Of a DNA stretch of 64,000 nucleotides, positions 1-9,663 are shown one piece after another. The position numbers and the translations under genes are program-made. Below the pieces are notes generated by a model. That model was given only the letters and a program-made list of their open reading frames with translations. It was not told the origin of the DNA and did no database searches. Origin of the DNA: Symsagittifera roscoffensis (Eukaryota > Xenacoelomorpha > Acoela > Convolutidae); assembly GCF_963678635.1 (NCBI RefSeq), contig NC_087071.1, forward strand, positions 33,594,141 to 33,658,140, in the 5' to 3' direction. How positions within the stretch are numbered: the stretch's first letter is position 1; every line of letters starts with the position of its first letter.

Positions 1-167
1 ATAGTAGTAGTAACACCTACGCAGCTTCCATATAGGGAAATCCTTCCATATTTGATAGTACCTCCATATATGGAAATCGCGATGACTCACACCGCTTACT
101 TCCATTTTCTTTTAATCTCAAAATCATTTCTCACATTTCTCCTCATCTGATTAGTTTGTTCTTCAAA

Positions 168-308
168 ATGTACTCGAGAAAAGCTGATAGTTCCAACTAT
201 ATTGAACTTTCAAAAAATAAAAAAAGAGTTGGGAGATTTGTTTGGTTCCAAAATCCTACAAGTGGAAAACATACTTGGAACCGTGCTTTCAATATTAAAA
301 ACAAATGA
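168..308 (+). CDS. Small basic reading frame (46 codons), unknown
   Basis: An ATG-started frame of 46 codons ends in TGA at 306-308. It is rich in Lys, Arg, Asn and Trp and has no recognisable domain or signal peptide. The next frame (360-692) begins about 50 bases downstream on the same strand, so the two could be remnants of one gene or of a compact element. I do not recognise the product. It may be chance, since short AT-rich frames are common; the even amino-acid composition is the only support. Confidence 0.25.
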   Translation: MYSRKADSSNYIELSKNKKRVGRFVWFQNPTSGKHTWNRAFNIKNK

Positions 309-359
309 TTTGGGACAATTTTAAAAAGGTCAACAAGTCTATTTTAGTGAAAAAAAGGA

Positions 360-692
360 GAAGCAATCACCGCAAAACAGAATATTGTTATTCACGATGC
401 TAAAAATCTTGGACTCGTACCTATATATGAAGCCAAATCTGGTAAAGAATCAATTATGGATCAGGAGCTCGACATCTGTAATAGAGTATAATAAATAGCA
501 ACATACAACATGAGGAGGAAGTGTGTCAGAATCAAGAAGTACAACGTAAGCAAGCCACCCTACGTTCAGATTCGACTCTTCACTGCAAAGGAAAATGAAG
601 ACTTGAAGCAAGTTGCATATGTCAACTATACTTTGAATGAATTCAAAGAACTGTCCCAAATATTGGGAGATTTTATGTTTGTTGATAATTGA
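360..692 (+). CDS. Pair of small in-phase frames split by a double stop
   Basis: One reading phase is open from 360 to 488, stops at two consecutive TAA codons (489-494), and reopens with an ATG at 510 to run to 692 (60 codons). The second part starts MRRKCVRIKKYNVSKPPYVQ, is basic at its N terminus and acidic toward its end. The first part includes the stretch NIVIHDAKNLGLVPIYEAKS, which looks like real protein. The 20-base gap and shared phase suggest either two tiny adjacent genes or one gene broken by nonsense. No family is recognised and there is no membrane segment. Confidence 0.35.
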
Positions 693-1085
693 AAACCTCA
701 GTAAAGCTTTGTGATTTTTTTTTATATTTGATAATTGAAATATTATTGGTTCAGAAAAATTTTTTCTCTCTGAAGTGTATATTTAGAGGTATGATATCCG
801 AGGAAAATTCAGACAAAACATTCAACTTACTCCAAATTGACATAAAATATTAACCAATTATCAATTAATTGTCGTGTTACTGCGTAGGAATTTACAGCTA
901 AATTTTATCTAATTGCTGATTTATCTAAACTTAAGAAAATTTTTTCTGATTTGAACAAACTTACAAACAAAAAAATAGTTGAAAACCTTATCAATATTTT
1001 TTAAATTTCTTTTATTGTTTGGTTGTTTTCAATTTTTTTCCACCATAGTCTGAGCTTTTGATTGATTACATCAATTTTCTAAAGG

Positions 1086-1739
1086 ATGGAAAACATTTTC
1101 TTGCTGTATGTTATTACAAAATACTTTAAAAATGATAAAACAATTGGAGTTTTTCAAGTTTCTTTGTTTATTTCAGTAAGAAAAATGTTTCTATCAAAAG
1201 CGTTTTTAATGTCTGAAATAGACATTTATCAAATTTTAAGGCAGAACTACTACAAAAAATTAAAAGAGTGATGGACAGATGACGTTGATGGAGATTGTAT
1301 TAGTTTTAATTTGTATAGAAACACAGAAAGTTCAATAATTTTGTTTAAAAGATGAAGAGGAGATTAGAAAAAAGAAGAGTACTGCCAGATTTATCAACAA
1401 TGTTTTTATTTAGAATAGTTAACTCAGATTTAGTGGTCGATCAGTAAAAAACAAAACAACGGAAGAGCCTATGAAACAAAAATTGGAGATAAGGAACATC
1501 AATTCGATTACTGTTTTGAATTTGATACAAATACAAAATCCAAATTTGTCAGAATATCTTTTGATCGTTTATCCAAATTTAATAGAATTCCGTTTGTGTA
1601 TACTACGATATACCAAAAACAAAACGATAAAAACGTATATTTTAGTAATTTCTTTTTTCACTGGTTAAAAATAGAACAAATCAATGAAATTTTGATAGAA
1701 ATTTCAAAATTTGAATTGAGTATCGAAAAAATAGTATAA
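1086..1739 (+). pseudogene. Broken 218-codon reading frame, copy 1 (unknown protein)
   Basis: A single phase from the ATG at 1086 to the TAA at 1737-1739 is interrupted by five stop codons: TGA 1269, TGA 1353, TAG 1365, TAG 1416 and TAG 1431. Its twin at 4052-4705 has exactly the same length (654 bases) and no indel, but sense codons at three of these positions (1353, 1365, 1416), which shows that this phase was coding. Between the stops the protein is aromatic- and Lys-rich, with stretches such as EFDTNTKSKFVRISFDRLSK and SNFFFHWLKIEQINEILIEI. No domain is recognised. It sits upstream of the zinc-finger frame in both copies. Confidence 0.6.
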
Positions 1740-1924
1740 ATCAGACAAAAATTCTCATTTGGGCGTCAAATGTATATGTTAGTTATGTTGGAAAATTTTC
1801 AGTAAAAATGATTGATTGTGAATGATTTATAAACATAGCTTTGTTGTGATCTATAAAATACTTTTAAATCTGTGAATACTCCATTCTGATATTGCTTAAT
1901 ACTACAAAGATTACCTGTGAAGGA

Positions 1925-2055
1925 ATGCTCAATTCTGATTGGTTGATATCAAAAAAGATAAAAATTTCCTAATAAATAATGCTCGACTCTGGTTAGTTGA
2001 TATCAAAAAGATTAAATTTTTTTTTAAAAATGCTCGATTCTGATTGGTTGATAGC
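1925..2055 (+). repeat. Three imperfect roughly 60-bp tandem units
   Basis: The core atgctc(g/a)a(t/c)tctg(a/g)ttggttgatatcaaaa recurs at about 1926, 1979 and 2030, separated by A/T-rich spacers. The right-hand duplicate lacks this array and runs almost directly from the upstream sequence into the zinc-finger region, so either L1 gained the array or L2 lost it. Confidence 0.6.
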
Positions 2056-2271
2056 AAAACTTTTGAAAGTTCCCTGGTTAGATTGGTTGATTTTTACAAC
2101 TTGACCAAAAAGAATGTTATCCATTCTGATTTCTTTCATGTTGAAAACAATTGGTTAAGAAATTTGCAGTTTTCCCATACTTTTATTCATTTTTTGAAGC
2201 TATTCAACACTTCTTATCTAAAAAATCGGGACATTCTATATCTCCCATTTATTCTCAAGTTCTTTCGTGAG

Positions 2272-2508
2272 ATGCCGTCACTGAATAGAAACGAAAAAAT
2301 TGCAAGTCTTGAATGTGGCAAAGAATACACTCGCTTACACGCATCTAGACATCGTAGAACCTATGGTGCTTTCAAGTGTTTGAATTGTAACTTTTATACT
2401 TATCGCATCGAGGAACTCACTAAGCATTTCAAGAAGAAGCATTGTCAACACAAGGTTAAATTATGTGCTCAGCAGTCTCCAAACACGCTCCAAGAAAAAG
2501 TAAAATAA
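2272..2508 (+). CDS. C2H2 zinc-finger protein fragment, copy 1
   Basis: The frame is open from 2044 (no ATG there); the first good start is the ATG at 2272, giving 78 codons. The second finger is complete: KCLNCNFYTYRIEELTKHFK followed by KKHC, that is C-x2-C-x12-H-x4-H. The first (ECGKEYTRLHASRH) has lost its leading Cys. A similar pair, with a CGK/CGN-x-YTR element followed by a C-x2-C...H-x4-H finger, lies at the N-terminal end of the DNA polymerase elements at 38.2 and 43.3 kb. It may be the severed N-terminal part of such an element or a related DNA-binding accessory protein. The upstream portion 2044-2271 may be non-coding. Confidence 0.55.
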   Translation: MPSLNRNEKIASLECGKEYTRLHASRHRRTYGAFKCLNCNFYTYRIEELTKHFKKKHCQHKVKLCAQQSPNTLQEKVK

Positions 2509-2921
2509 AGAATTTTTATTAAAAACATAGAAATTACTATGAATATTAGTTTTTACTGAATCTGAAAATCTAAACATATGTGATAAATTTAGTCAGAAAC
2601 TATACAGTGTTTTCATCACAATACCTGAACTGTTTTTTATTTTTTTATTCAACGGTTTTGATTGATGATAAAGACAGCAAAAGTTGAGTTCAAATTGTCG
2701 TGAAAATGTCCATGGAACTCGATGCAAAAATCTTTAATCAACAGTAAAATTTCCCTTGGTTGCAAGCTTGCGGAGACTAAAAATCATTTTATTTTCAAGT
2801 TAACTACCGTCAAATACCTCCTCTCTCAGCTCTAAATACATTAGTTTCAACTTAACCACCGTCAACTTTCTCCCTGTCAACTGTTAATTTTGTTTTTACT
2901 CTGTATCCTTAACTCAACTTA

Positions 2922-3413
2922 TTGCTGAAAATGATCTTCTCAGTACAAAACAAAAACCTTATGTTCTCGGTGGAATTTTCAGCTGATTTAGTACAAATCC
3001 AAGTGCGAGAAACAGTTTGTGGAGTTTTTCTGGCACAATTGGACATCCCAATCCAAGTCTGGCACATGGTGGAAGTGATGCACAGGGATTTCAACGAACA
3101 TCATATGACGCAAGTTCCCATCACAGAGAACCAACTTGGAACCATGCAAATGATGGAGGAAGTGTCTGAGCATGTGGGAATGAACTACCCCGAAATTCTT
3201 GACGCTAGTTTTGTGGCTCAACCATTCGACGATTTCCTCTTTCCTTGGGAAGAGGGATAAGTGGACAACTCAATTACCATGGAAGAGGATGAGAGGTTCT
3301 CTGAGCCAAGAACTCCAGTCAGCGAACCACCAGTGATGGATGCAAGACCAGCTTTGCGCTCCATTGAGAACTTGCAAAACTCTTCAGCTGCTCGACAGCT
3401 CTTTGACTTGTGA
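2922..3413 (+). CDS. Acidic protein of unknown function, possible in-frame stop
   Basis: From ATG 2922 (or 2931) the frame runs 112 codons to a TAA at 3258-3260 and then continues in the same phase for 50 more codons to a TGA at 3411-3413. Both halves look coding: the first is rich in Val, Met, His and Glu (ITENQLGTMQMMEEVSEHVG); the second is Ser/Pro/Glu-rich (FSEPRTPVSEPPVMDARPAL). The base composition is clearly more GC-rich than the flanks. The TAA could be a nonsense mutation, or the second half a separate exon. It lies in the single-copy segment between the two duplicated blocks. No family is recognised. Confidence 0.5.
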
Positions 3414-3546
3414 ATAAACTGGTTATTGTCTTGTGTTTTGTAATTTAATTTCTTTGCAACAAAAAATTTTATTTTGAAGAGATAGGAAAAAAGAGCATAC
3501 AAGTTTAAAAAATCAAAGAAAATCTCGCAAGTTATGAAAAATTTCA

Positions 3547-3768
3547 TTAAATATTTTCGCATTTTGCAGACAATTCCACTGGTATTAGTTGTCCTGCGAC
3601 ACTTCCCTTTCCGTGATTCATGGGAGATGGCTTAAAGTCTTTCATTTCGCTCTCCCCACATTGGGTGAGTTTTTCGATTTCTAGGGTTGCTCCAGTCAGA
3701 GTGCGGTCACTCCTTTTGGATTTATAACCTGTTGACTTTATCCCCGCCATGAGAATGGGTGGAACCAT
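3547..3768 (-). CDS. Small reading frame (73 codons), unknown
   Basis: Minus-strand frame starting MVPPILMAGIKSTGYKSKRS and ending in TAA at 3547. The composition is protein-like (Ser, Thr, Lys, Glu, Gly, Pro) and the local GC content is higher than in neighbours. Its 5' end lies within a few bases of the start of the right-hand duplicated block, so any upstream exon may have been cut off by the duplication. It is convergent with the frame at 2922-3413. Not recognised. Confidence 0.35.
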   Translation of the reverse strand: MVPPILMAGIKSTGYKSKRSDRTLTGATLEIEKLTQCGESEMKDFKPSPMNHGKGSVAGQLIPVELSAKCENI

Positions 3769-4051
3769 CAGAAAATTCAGACAAAACATACAATTTACTC
3801 CAATTTGACATAAAATATTAACAAATTATCAGTTAATTGTCGTGTTACTGCGTAGGAATTTACAGCTAATTTTTTTCTAATTGCAGTTTTATCTAAACTT
3901 AAGAAAACTTGTTCTTATTTGAACAAACCCACAAGCAAAAAAACAGATGAAAACCTTATCAATATTTTTTAAATTTCTTTTATTATTTGGTTGTTTTCAT
4001 TTTTTTCACCATAGTTTGAGCTTTTGATTGGTTACATCAATTTTCTAAAGG

Positions 4052-4705
4052 ATGGAAAACGTTTTTATGCTGCATGTTAGTACAAAATACTTTAAAAATG
4101 ATAAAACGATTGGAGTTTTTCAAGTTTTTTTGTTTATTTCAGTAAGAAAAATGTTTCTATCAAAAGCGTTTTCAATGTCTGAAATGGACATTTATCAAAT
4201 TTTAAGGCTGAACTACTACAAAAAATTAAAAGAGTGATAGACAGATGACGTTGATGGAGATTGTATTAGTTTTAACTTGTATAGAAACACAGAAAGTTCA
4301 ATAATTTTGTTTAAAAGATTAAGAGGAGATTACAAAAAAGAAGAGTACTGCCAGATTTATCAACAATGTTTTTATTTAGAAGAGTTAACTCAGGTTTAGT
4401 GGTCGATCAGAAAAAAACAAAACAACGGAAGAGCCTATGAAACAAAAATTGGAGATAAGGTACATCAATTCGATTACTGTTTTGAATTTGATACAAATAC
4501 AAAATCCAAATTTTTCAGAATATCTTTTGATCGTTTATCCAAATTTATTAGAATTCCGTTTGTATATACTACAATATACCAAAAAGAAAACGATAAAAAC
4601 GTATATTTTAGTAATTTCTTTTTTCACTGGTTAGAAATAGAACAAATCAATGAAATTTTGATAGAAATTTCAAAATTTGAATTGAGTATTGAAAAAATAG
4701 TATAA
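4052..4705 (+). pseudogene. Broken 218-codon reading frame, copy 2 (unknown protein)
   Basis: Same length and phase as 1086-1739, but with only three internal stops: TGA 4235, TAG 4238 and TAG 4397. The TGA and the last TAG are shared with copy 1; TAG 4238 is private (TGG in copy 1). Copy 1's other three stops are sense codons here. The longest uninterrupted part starts NGRAYETKIGDKVHQFDYCF. Equal length without any indel, despite many substitutions, suggests that coding constraint lasted until shortly before or after the duplication. No family is recognised. Confidence 0.6.
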
Positions 4706-4987
4706 ATCAGACAAAAAATCTCCTTTGAGCGTCAAATGTTTATGTTAGTTATGTTATAAAATTTTTCACTAAAATTGATTGATTGGGAATGATTCATAAA
4801 CATAGCTTTGTTGTGATCTATAAAATACTTTAAAAACTGTGAATACATCATTCTGATTGCTTAATTTCACAAAGTTTACCCAAAGATTTCCCATACTTTT
4901 ATTCATTTTTTGAAGCTATTCAATACTTCTTATCTAAAATATCGGGACATTCTATATCTCCCATTTATTCTCAAGTTCTTTCGTGAG

Positions 4988-5209
4988 ATGCCGTCGCTGA
5001 ATAGAAACGAAAAAATTGCAAGTCTTGAATGTGGCAAAGAATACACTCGCTTACACGCATCTAGACATCCTAGAACCTATGGTGCTTTGAAGTGTTTGAA
5101 TTGTAACTTTTGTACTTATAGCAGCGAGGAACTCACTAAGCATTTCAAGAAGAAGCATTGTCAACACAAGGTTAAATTATGTGCTCAGCAGTCTCCAAAC
5201 ACGCTTTAA
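4988..5209 (+). CDS. C2H2 zinc-finger protein fragment, copy 2
   Basis: Near-identical to 2272-2508, starting at the ATG at 4988. The complete finger here reads KCLNCNFCTYSSEELTKHFK followed by KKHC. A C-to-T type change turns the copy-1 CAA into TAA (5207-5209) and removes the last few residues. Substitutions between the copies mostly fall outside the zinc ligands, compatible with past selection on the finger. Confidence 0.5.
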   Translation: MPSLNRNEKIASLECGKEYTRLHASRHPRTYGALKCLNCNFCTYSSEELTKHFKKKHCQHKVKLCAQQSPNTL

Positions 5210-5484
5210 GAAAAGGTAAAATTTGTTGAAAACATTGAAATTACTATGAATATTAGTTTTACTGAATCTGAAAATCTAAACATATGTGATAAATTTAGTC
5301 AGAGTTTATACAGTGTTTTCATCACAATACCTGAACTGTCATTTATTTTTTTAATCAAAGGTTTTGATTGATGATAAAGACAGCAAACATTGAGTTCAAA
5401 TTGTCGTGAAAATGTCCATGGAACTCGATGCAAAAATCTTTAATCAACAGTAAAAACTCCCTTGGTTGCAAGCTTGCGGAGACT

Positions 5485-8204
5485 TTGTTGCGATAAATTT
5501 GTTGTAAAATGGCATAATATATGCTAATGAGTAGTTAAGTATCTGCTTAAAAATTGTAAAACTTGGATATTTGTAAAACATCGACTAATTGAAAGGTTTT
5601 TTGTAGTTACTTTTTAAAAGTTTTCCTTGTTTAGTGTTTGTAAAAGTGTTCTTAGAGTAGAGCGTTTTTAAGCAGATGATGGGGTTTGACTTATCAAGAA
5701 GTATGCTTTTCTATTATGATTTTTTAATGATTTCAGAAAAAAAATTGTTAAACTACCTGGAAAAATTGAAAAAATGTATATTTATGCTAAACTTTGAAAA
5801 TTTCAAGAGAAGGATATACATCATTCTCAACTAAAATTTCACTCAAAAATAAAAATGCAGATATGAGCTTGAGAAAATCAGTTAAAGGCTTTTAGCAAAG
5901 GATTTATGGTATTATTTCAGCTTCGGATTATTGAACGTTCGTTGAAACAACACATTTTTCCATCTAAAGTTCAATTTTCAAAAAATTTTTTGTTCAAATT
6001 GGATTAATTTGGTAGATAGTAGATGAAGCAGAAACTGAGAAAATGCTGATTTGAGATTTAAACTCAAATTAAATCTTTAGGAGTTTTGAGATATTTTTTC
6101 TAAAATTTAGCTTATAAATATATCTTGAGAAAAAAATCCGACATAAAAAGTGTCAAAGATTTGTATTTATGTGTAATTCATTAGAAAAGTTTGTTATCAT
6201 TTGATATAATAGGTAAGTTTATCTGAAAAATCAGATAATTCGAGGATAATTTTTGTAAAGTAAACCCAATCCAACATCTTTTGGAAGTAGATACATGGAA
6301 CATAAATCAAAAACTTGCTTATAATATCTACATTTCCTTGCTAATACATTACACAATACTACAAACATACACAAAACTACATACAATATACAACACTATA
6401 TACAAAACATTACTACATTTTTACTATATAGAGTTTTTTGCTTATTAAAAATTGGAAAACTATACAATTGTTCTAGTTTGCAACTTGATTTGCTTTGCTA
6501 AATCAATTTATTGAGACGCGCTCTTTCAGAAGTTTTTATATTGTAGATATTAGCAAATAGGTTCCCTTGCGTATTTCCGGAGATTTTCAGATTATATCTT
6601 AATTTAATCTTAAATCGTAAAAAAAACACCTTTATATTCTCATTTTGTACATATATTTTTGAATGCTTTAACTAGCGTCAATTCTTTCTCACTTGTATGT
6701 TTTTGAGAAAACTTCCGTCAAAAATTAAGAATAAAAAACGTTTGTTACTAAATATTTTGCAAGAAAAGTGATAATTATTGATCTGAAAAGTTGTATTTTT
6801 GCTTAATTAGTTTACTGTAGCAACTAAACAAGGGAACATTGAGGAAGACCTTTACAATTTTTATCGAAAAAAGTCAGACAGTATCAGTTCTAATTTCATC
6901 TATGCCAGCAAATTGTTCGTTCAATTGATACTATTTTCCTCCCAAATTCTCCAGTTTTGACTAATATTTCTTGCAAAGTGTGTTCAATAGCGAAAACAGG
7001 CCTTAAGCAGAAAGCAAGAATAACCATAAAATCATAGAACGTTTCTTCGGAAAATCATGAAAAATAATTAACTTTCAAGAAAAGTGATAGTTATTGATCT
7101 GAAAAGTTGTATTTTTGCTTAAATAGTTTACTGTAGCAACTAAATAAGGGAACCTTGAGGAAGATTTTTACAAATTTTATCAAAATTAAGCAGACGGTAT
7201 CAGTTTTAATTTCATTTCTGCCAGCAAATTGTAGTTCAATTGATGCTATTTTCCTCCTAAATTCTCCAGTTCTGACTAAATATTCTTGCAAAGTGTGTTC
7301 AATAGCGGAAACATGCATTAGGCAGAAAAAATAACCTTGAAACATAGAAAATTTCTACGGAAACTCATGAAAATTATGTTGCAGAAGCAACAGAGAGATA
7401 ATCATCAGTTGTGAAGAAGATTTTCTTGAATTTGAGCCAAAATCGAAGTAATTTTTAAGAAAAATTTGTCCCCTTTTTTAGTCAAATTTAGCACTTAATT
7501 GTTCTTTTTCCATCAATGATCTGGAATTCAATTTCATTAACGTGAAAAAATGCTCAGAAAAAGTGATTTATGTACGAAATTGGGTTAATCATTGAGAAAA
7601 AAACTGAGGAGGAGCTAAATCATGTTTTTTTTTAGAATTTTTTGTAGAATGGAACATTAAATTTCGTAGAATATTGCCCTTAATGTTCTTTTGAATTTGT
7701 GAATTCTATTTTAATTCACCTTGAATTGGATGAAAAATCGTTTAACCACCAAAAAAAGGTTGAAAAAGAAAATTTTTGGACAGATTTCATTAATTTTACT
7801 ATATTTTCTCAAAAATTACGATTAATTTCACTGTTTTCCCAAAACTAATTTTGAAGTCCGAGAAGTTTTAATATTGATTCAGCTGTTATGAGCTTTCTTG
7901 TTAATGTTGAGAGCATTATATAACCACTTTCTAGCTCAAATAATGCTAAAACTTATTGGATTTCAATACTTTGTTTAAAAAATTTCGAAAAAATCGAAAA
8001 TTTTATTCAGGTTCTTGTATCATTGTCTCAATATGATACCATTTAAAATACAATTTGAACTCAATTTCAAACTTTTGAACTACGTAACTTGTTTCAGAAG
8101 CGACGAAAAAATCAACCAAATCTTTAGGATTTTGCAAAATTTTTTTCCAAAAACTTGAAATTTTTGCAATTTTTACCAAAAACTTGAAATTTTTGCAATT
8201 TTTT
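5485..8204. other. Non-coding AT-rich DNA with a local duplication
   Basis: I see no convincing gene. A segment of about 220 bases beginning agaaaagtgataattattga at 6766 is repeated at 7078 at about 85-90% identity by eye; the 84-codon minus frame at 7091-7345 lies in this repeat and is probably chance. A CA/TA-rich patch (roughly 6340-6420) consists of short acaata-like words. 7.4-8.2 kb is dominated by ttttgaaa/aaattttt words. Confidence 0.6.
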
Positions 8205-8705
8205 CCAAAAACGTTGATTTTTTTGAAGTTTCTGTAGGTTTCAGCATTTTTTCATTTAGATAGAAAGTAAGATTATCTAATATATTAGGTCAAATAACAG
8301 CTAACCTTATCGTGTTTTGAAGTTTTTTGAAATTTTTTTCAAAAAAAGTGCAAGTTTTTACCCAAAAACTCATACCATCGACTTACCATGTATCAAAAAA
8401 CTAATTAAAAGTCCTTCATTACACAACCTACACGTAATTAATCCTTGATTTTTACAAATTAGTTAACACGCGCCAACATTTTTGCGAAAAAACTAGACAT
8501 TTCCACACAAAAACCAAAAAACTTACGTTTTTCTTACCATTATCTTACCATCACACAAACCATGAAATCTTACCATCGGTATTCCCTATCTTAATACATT
8601 GTAGACTCTATACCCAATCTTATTACATAGCTGGCCGACCGGATGCTCTATTCCCTATCTTAAAACATGGGGGTCCGCCACCTCCCCCCCTCCAACATCT
8701 ACTAC
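8205..8705 (+). repeat. Stray 3'-terminal segment of the polymerase-B element family
   Basis: This sequence reappears downstream of both polymerase copies (about 41810-42190 and 46880-47405). Shared landmarks are the stretch around acccaaaaactcataccat, the run cttcattacacaacctacac, several taccat words, and the end ctattccctatcttaaaaca followed by a C-rich tract. The match ends at the C-rich tract and atctactact. No polymerase coding sequence precedes it here, so it is a solo 3' end or a related non-autonomous element. A truncated mariner starts immediately after it. Confidence 0.7.
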
Positions 8706-8761
8706 TTGTATCATCTGTAATCAAACTGCTTGGCGCGTCAAATGTCGCCCAGAAAAAACAA

Positions 8762-9418
8762 ATGATTATGAGGAAATATTACAATATTCGTCGTAGAAAG
8801 CGGGCTCGTGAACGAAAATCTTGGATTTTTCTAGACTGGCGAAAATATATTTTTTCAGACGAGTGCAAGGTCGAAGTGAACACAATTAAGAAGACTTTAG
8901 TCTGGAAATTCAAGGCGGATCCTGGACAGATGAATCGCCAGGAAAAGAAATCAAAACTTATTTTTTTTTCGTAATGATTTGGGGTTGCGTGACCTACCTC
9001 GGTCTTCGCAAATTAGAGAAGATTAATGGAACTCTCAACAGCAAAAATAACAAGGAAGTACTATAGCAGAATCTGCCGGATGTTATCAACAGCTTTCACG
9101 GAGACGATTATGTATTCCAACAGGACAACGCCCCTATCATTTTTCAAAATTAATGAATACGTTTTCACAGAACAAGACATCGTAACGACTACATGGCCCG
9201 TTCAATCACCCGACATTAATATCATCGAAAACCTATGAAAGATGCTGGAGATCTCTAAAAGATAGCAAAATCGAATTTCGATCTATAGACCAGTTGAATG
9301 AAGAAATAGGAAAACACTGGAATCTGATTACTCAAGTTGCCATTAACAAACTATATGACTCCTCGCTTGGGCGCATGGCTGAAGTATTGAAGGTGACGGG
9401 TGAAATAACCAAGTATTA
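8762..9418 (+). pseudogene. Truncated Tc1/mariner transposase relic
   Basis: Three frames together give the catalytic half of a DDE transposase: FSDECKV (first acidic residue), WGCVTYLGLRKLEKINGTLN, then VFQQDNAPI (second acidic residue), WPVQSPDINIIENL with the third acidic residue, and a C-terminal helical tail ending at a TAG near 9416. The N-terminal helix-turn-helix half is missing. At least three frameshifts or stops break it (around 8970, 9066 and 9150-9240). No terminal inverted repeats were found. The 5' break coincides with the solo 3' end of the polymerase element family. Inactive. Confidence 0.85.
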
Positions 9419-9544
9419 GACCTTTTCGATGTTTTTTGTTCCGTTATTCTATCTGTAACACAAGACGAGCAATGTAAGTATTTGTTTATTTTAGAGTTAG
9501 TCGTAAAAGCATAGCAACTTAAGCAAACACTGTATCATTGCATT

Positions 9545-9622
9545 CGGACATGATTCAGTTAGTCTTTAACAGTTCTTGCATTGATTCAGTCTTTAACAGT
9601 TCTTGCACTGATTCAGTTTTTT
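9545..9622 (+). repeat. Short direct repeat, about 29 bp
   Basis: The words gattcagt, tctttaacagttcttgca recur two to three times in immediate succession. The stretch lies between the mariner relic and the predicted last exon of the minus-strand gene. No function is apparent. Confidence 0.6.
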
Positions 9623-9663
9623 TTCGGTGGTTTTTTTCTTTCGTTATATAAATAGAATCATGT

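Larger units (their letters stand above)
802..2778 (+). repeat. Left copy (L1) of a roughly 2 kb direct duplication
   Basis: This block from gaaaattcagacaaaaca to tgcaagcttgcggagact is repeated at 3771-5484 with high identity. L1 holds a broken 218-codon frame (1086-1739), a roughly 60-bp tandem repeat (1925-2055) and a zinc-finger frame (2272-2508). The right copy lacks the 60-bp repeat. The segment between the copies (2779-3770) is single-copy and contains two other reading frames. Confidence 0.85.
3771..5484 (+). repeat. Right copy (L2) of the roughly 2 kb direct duplication
   Basis: Matches 802-2778 base for base over long stretches, at a constant offset of 2966 through the 218-codon frame. 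It lacks the 60-bp tandem repeat and about 150 bases before the zinc-finger frame. After 5484 the similarity ends abruptly at the sequence gcttgcggagact. Confidence 0.85.
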
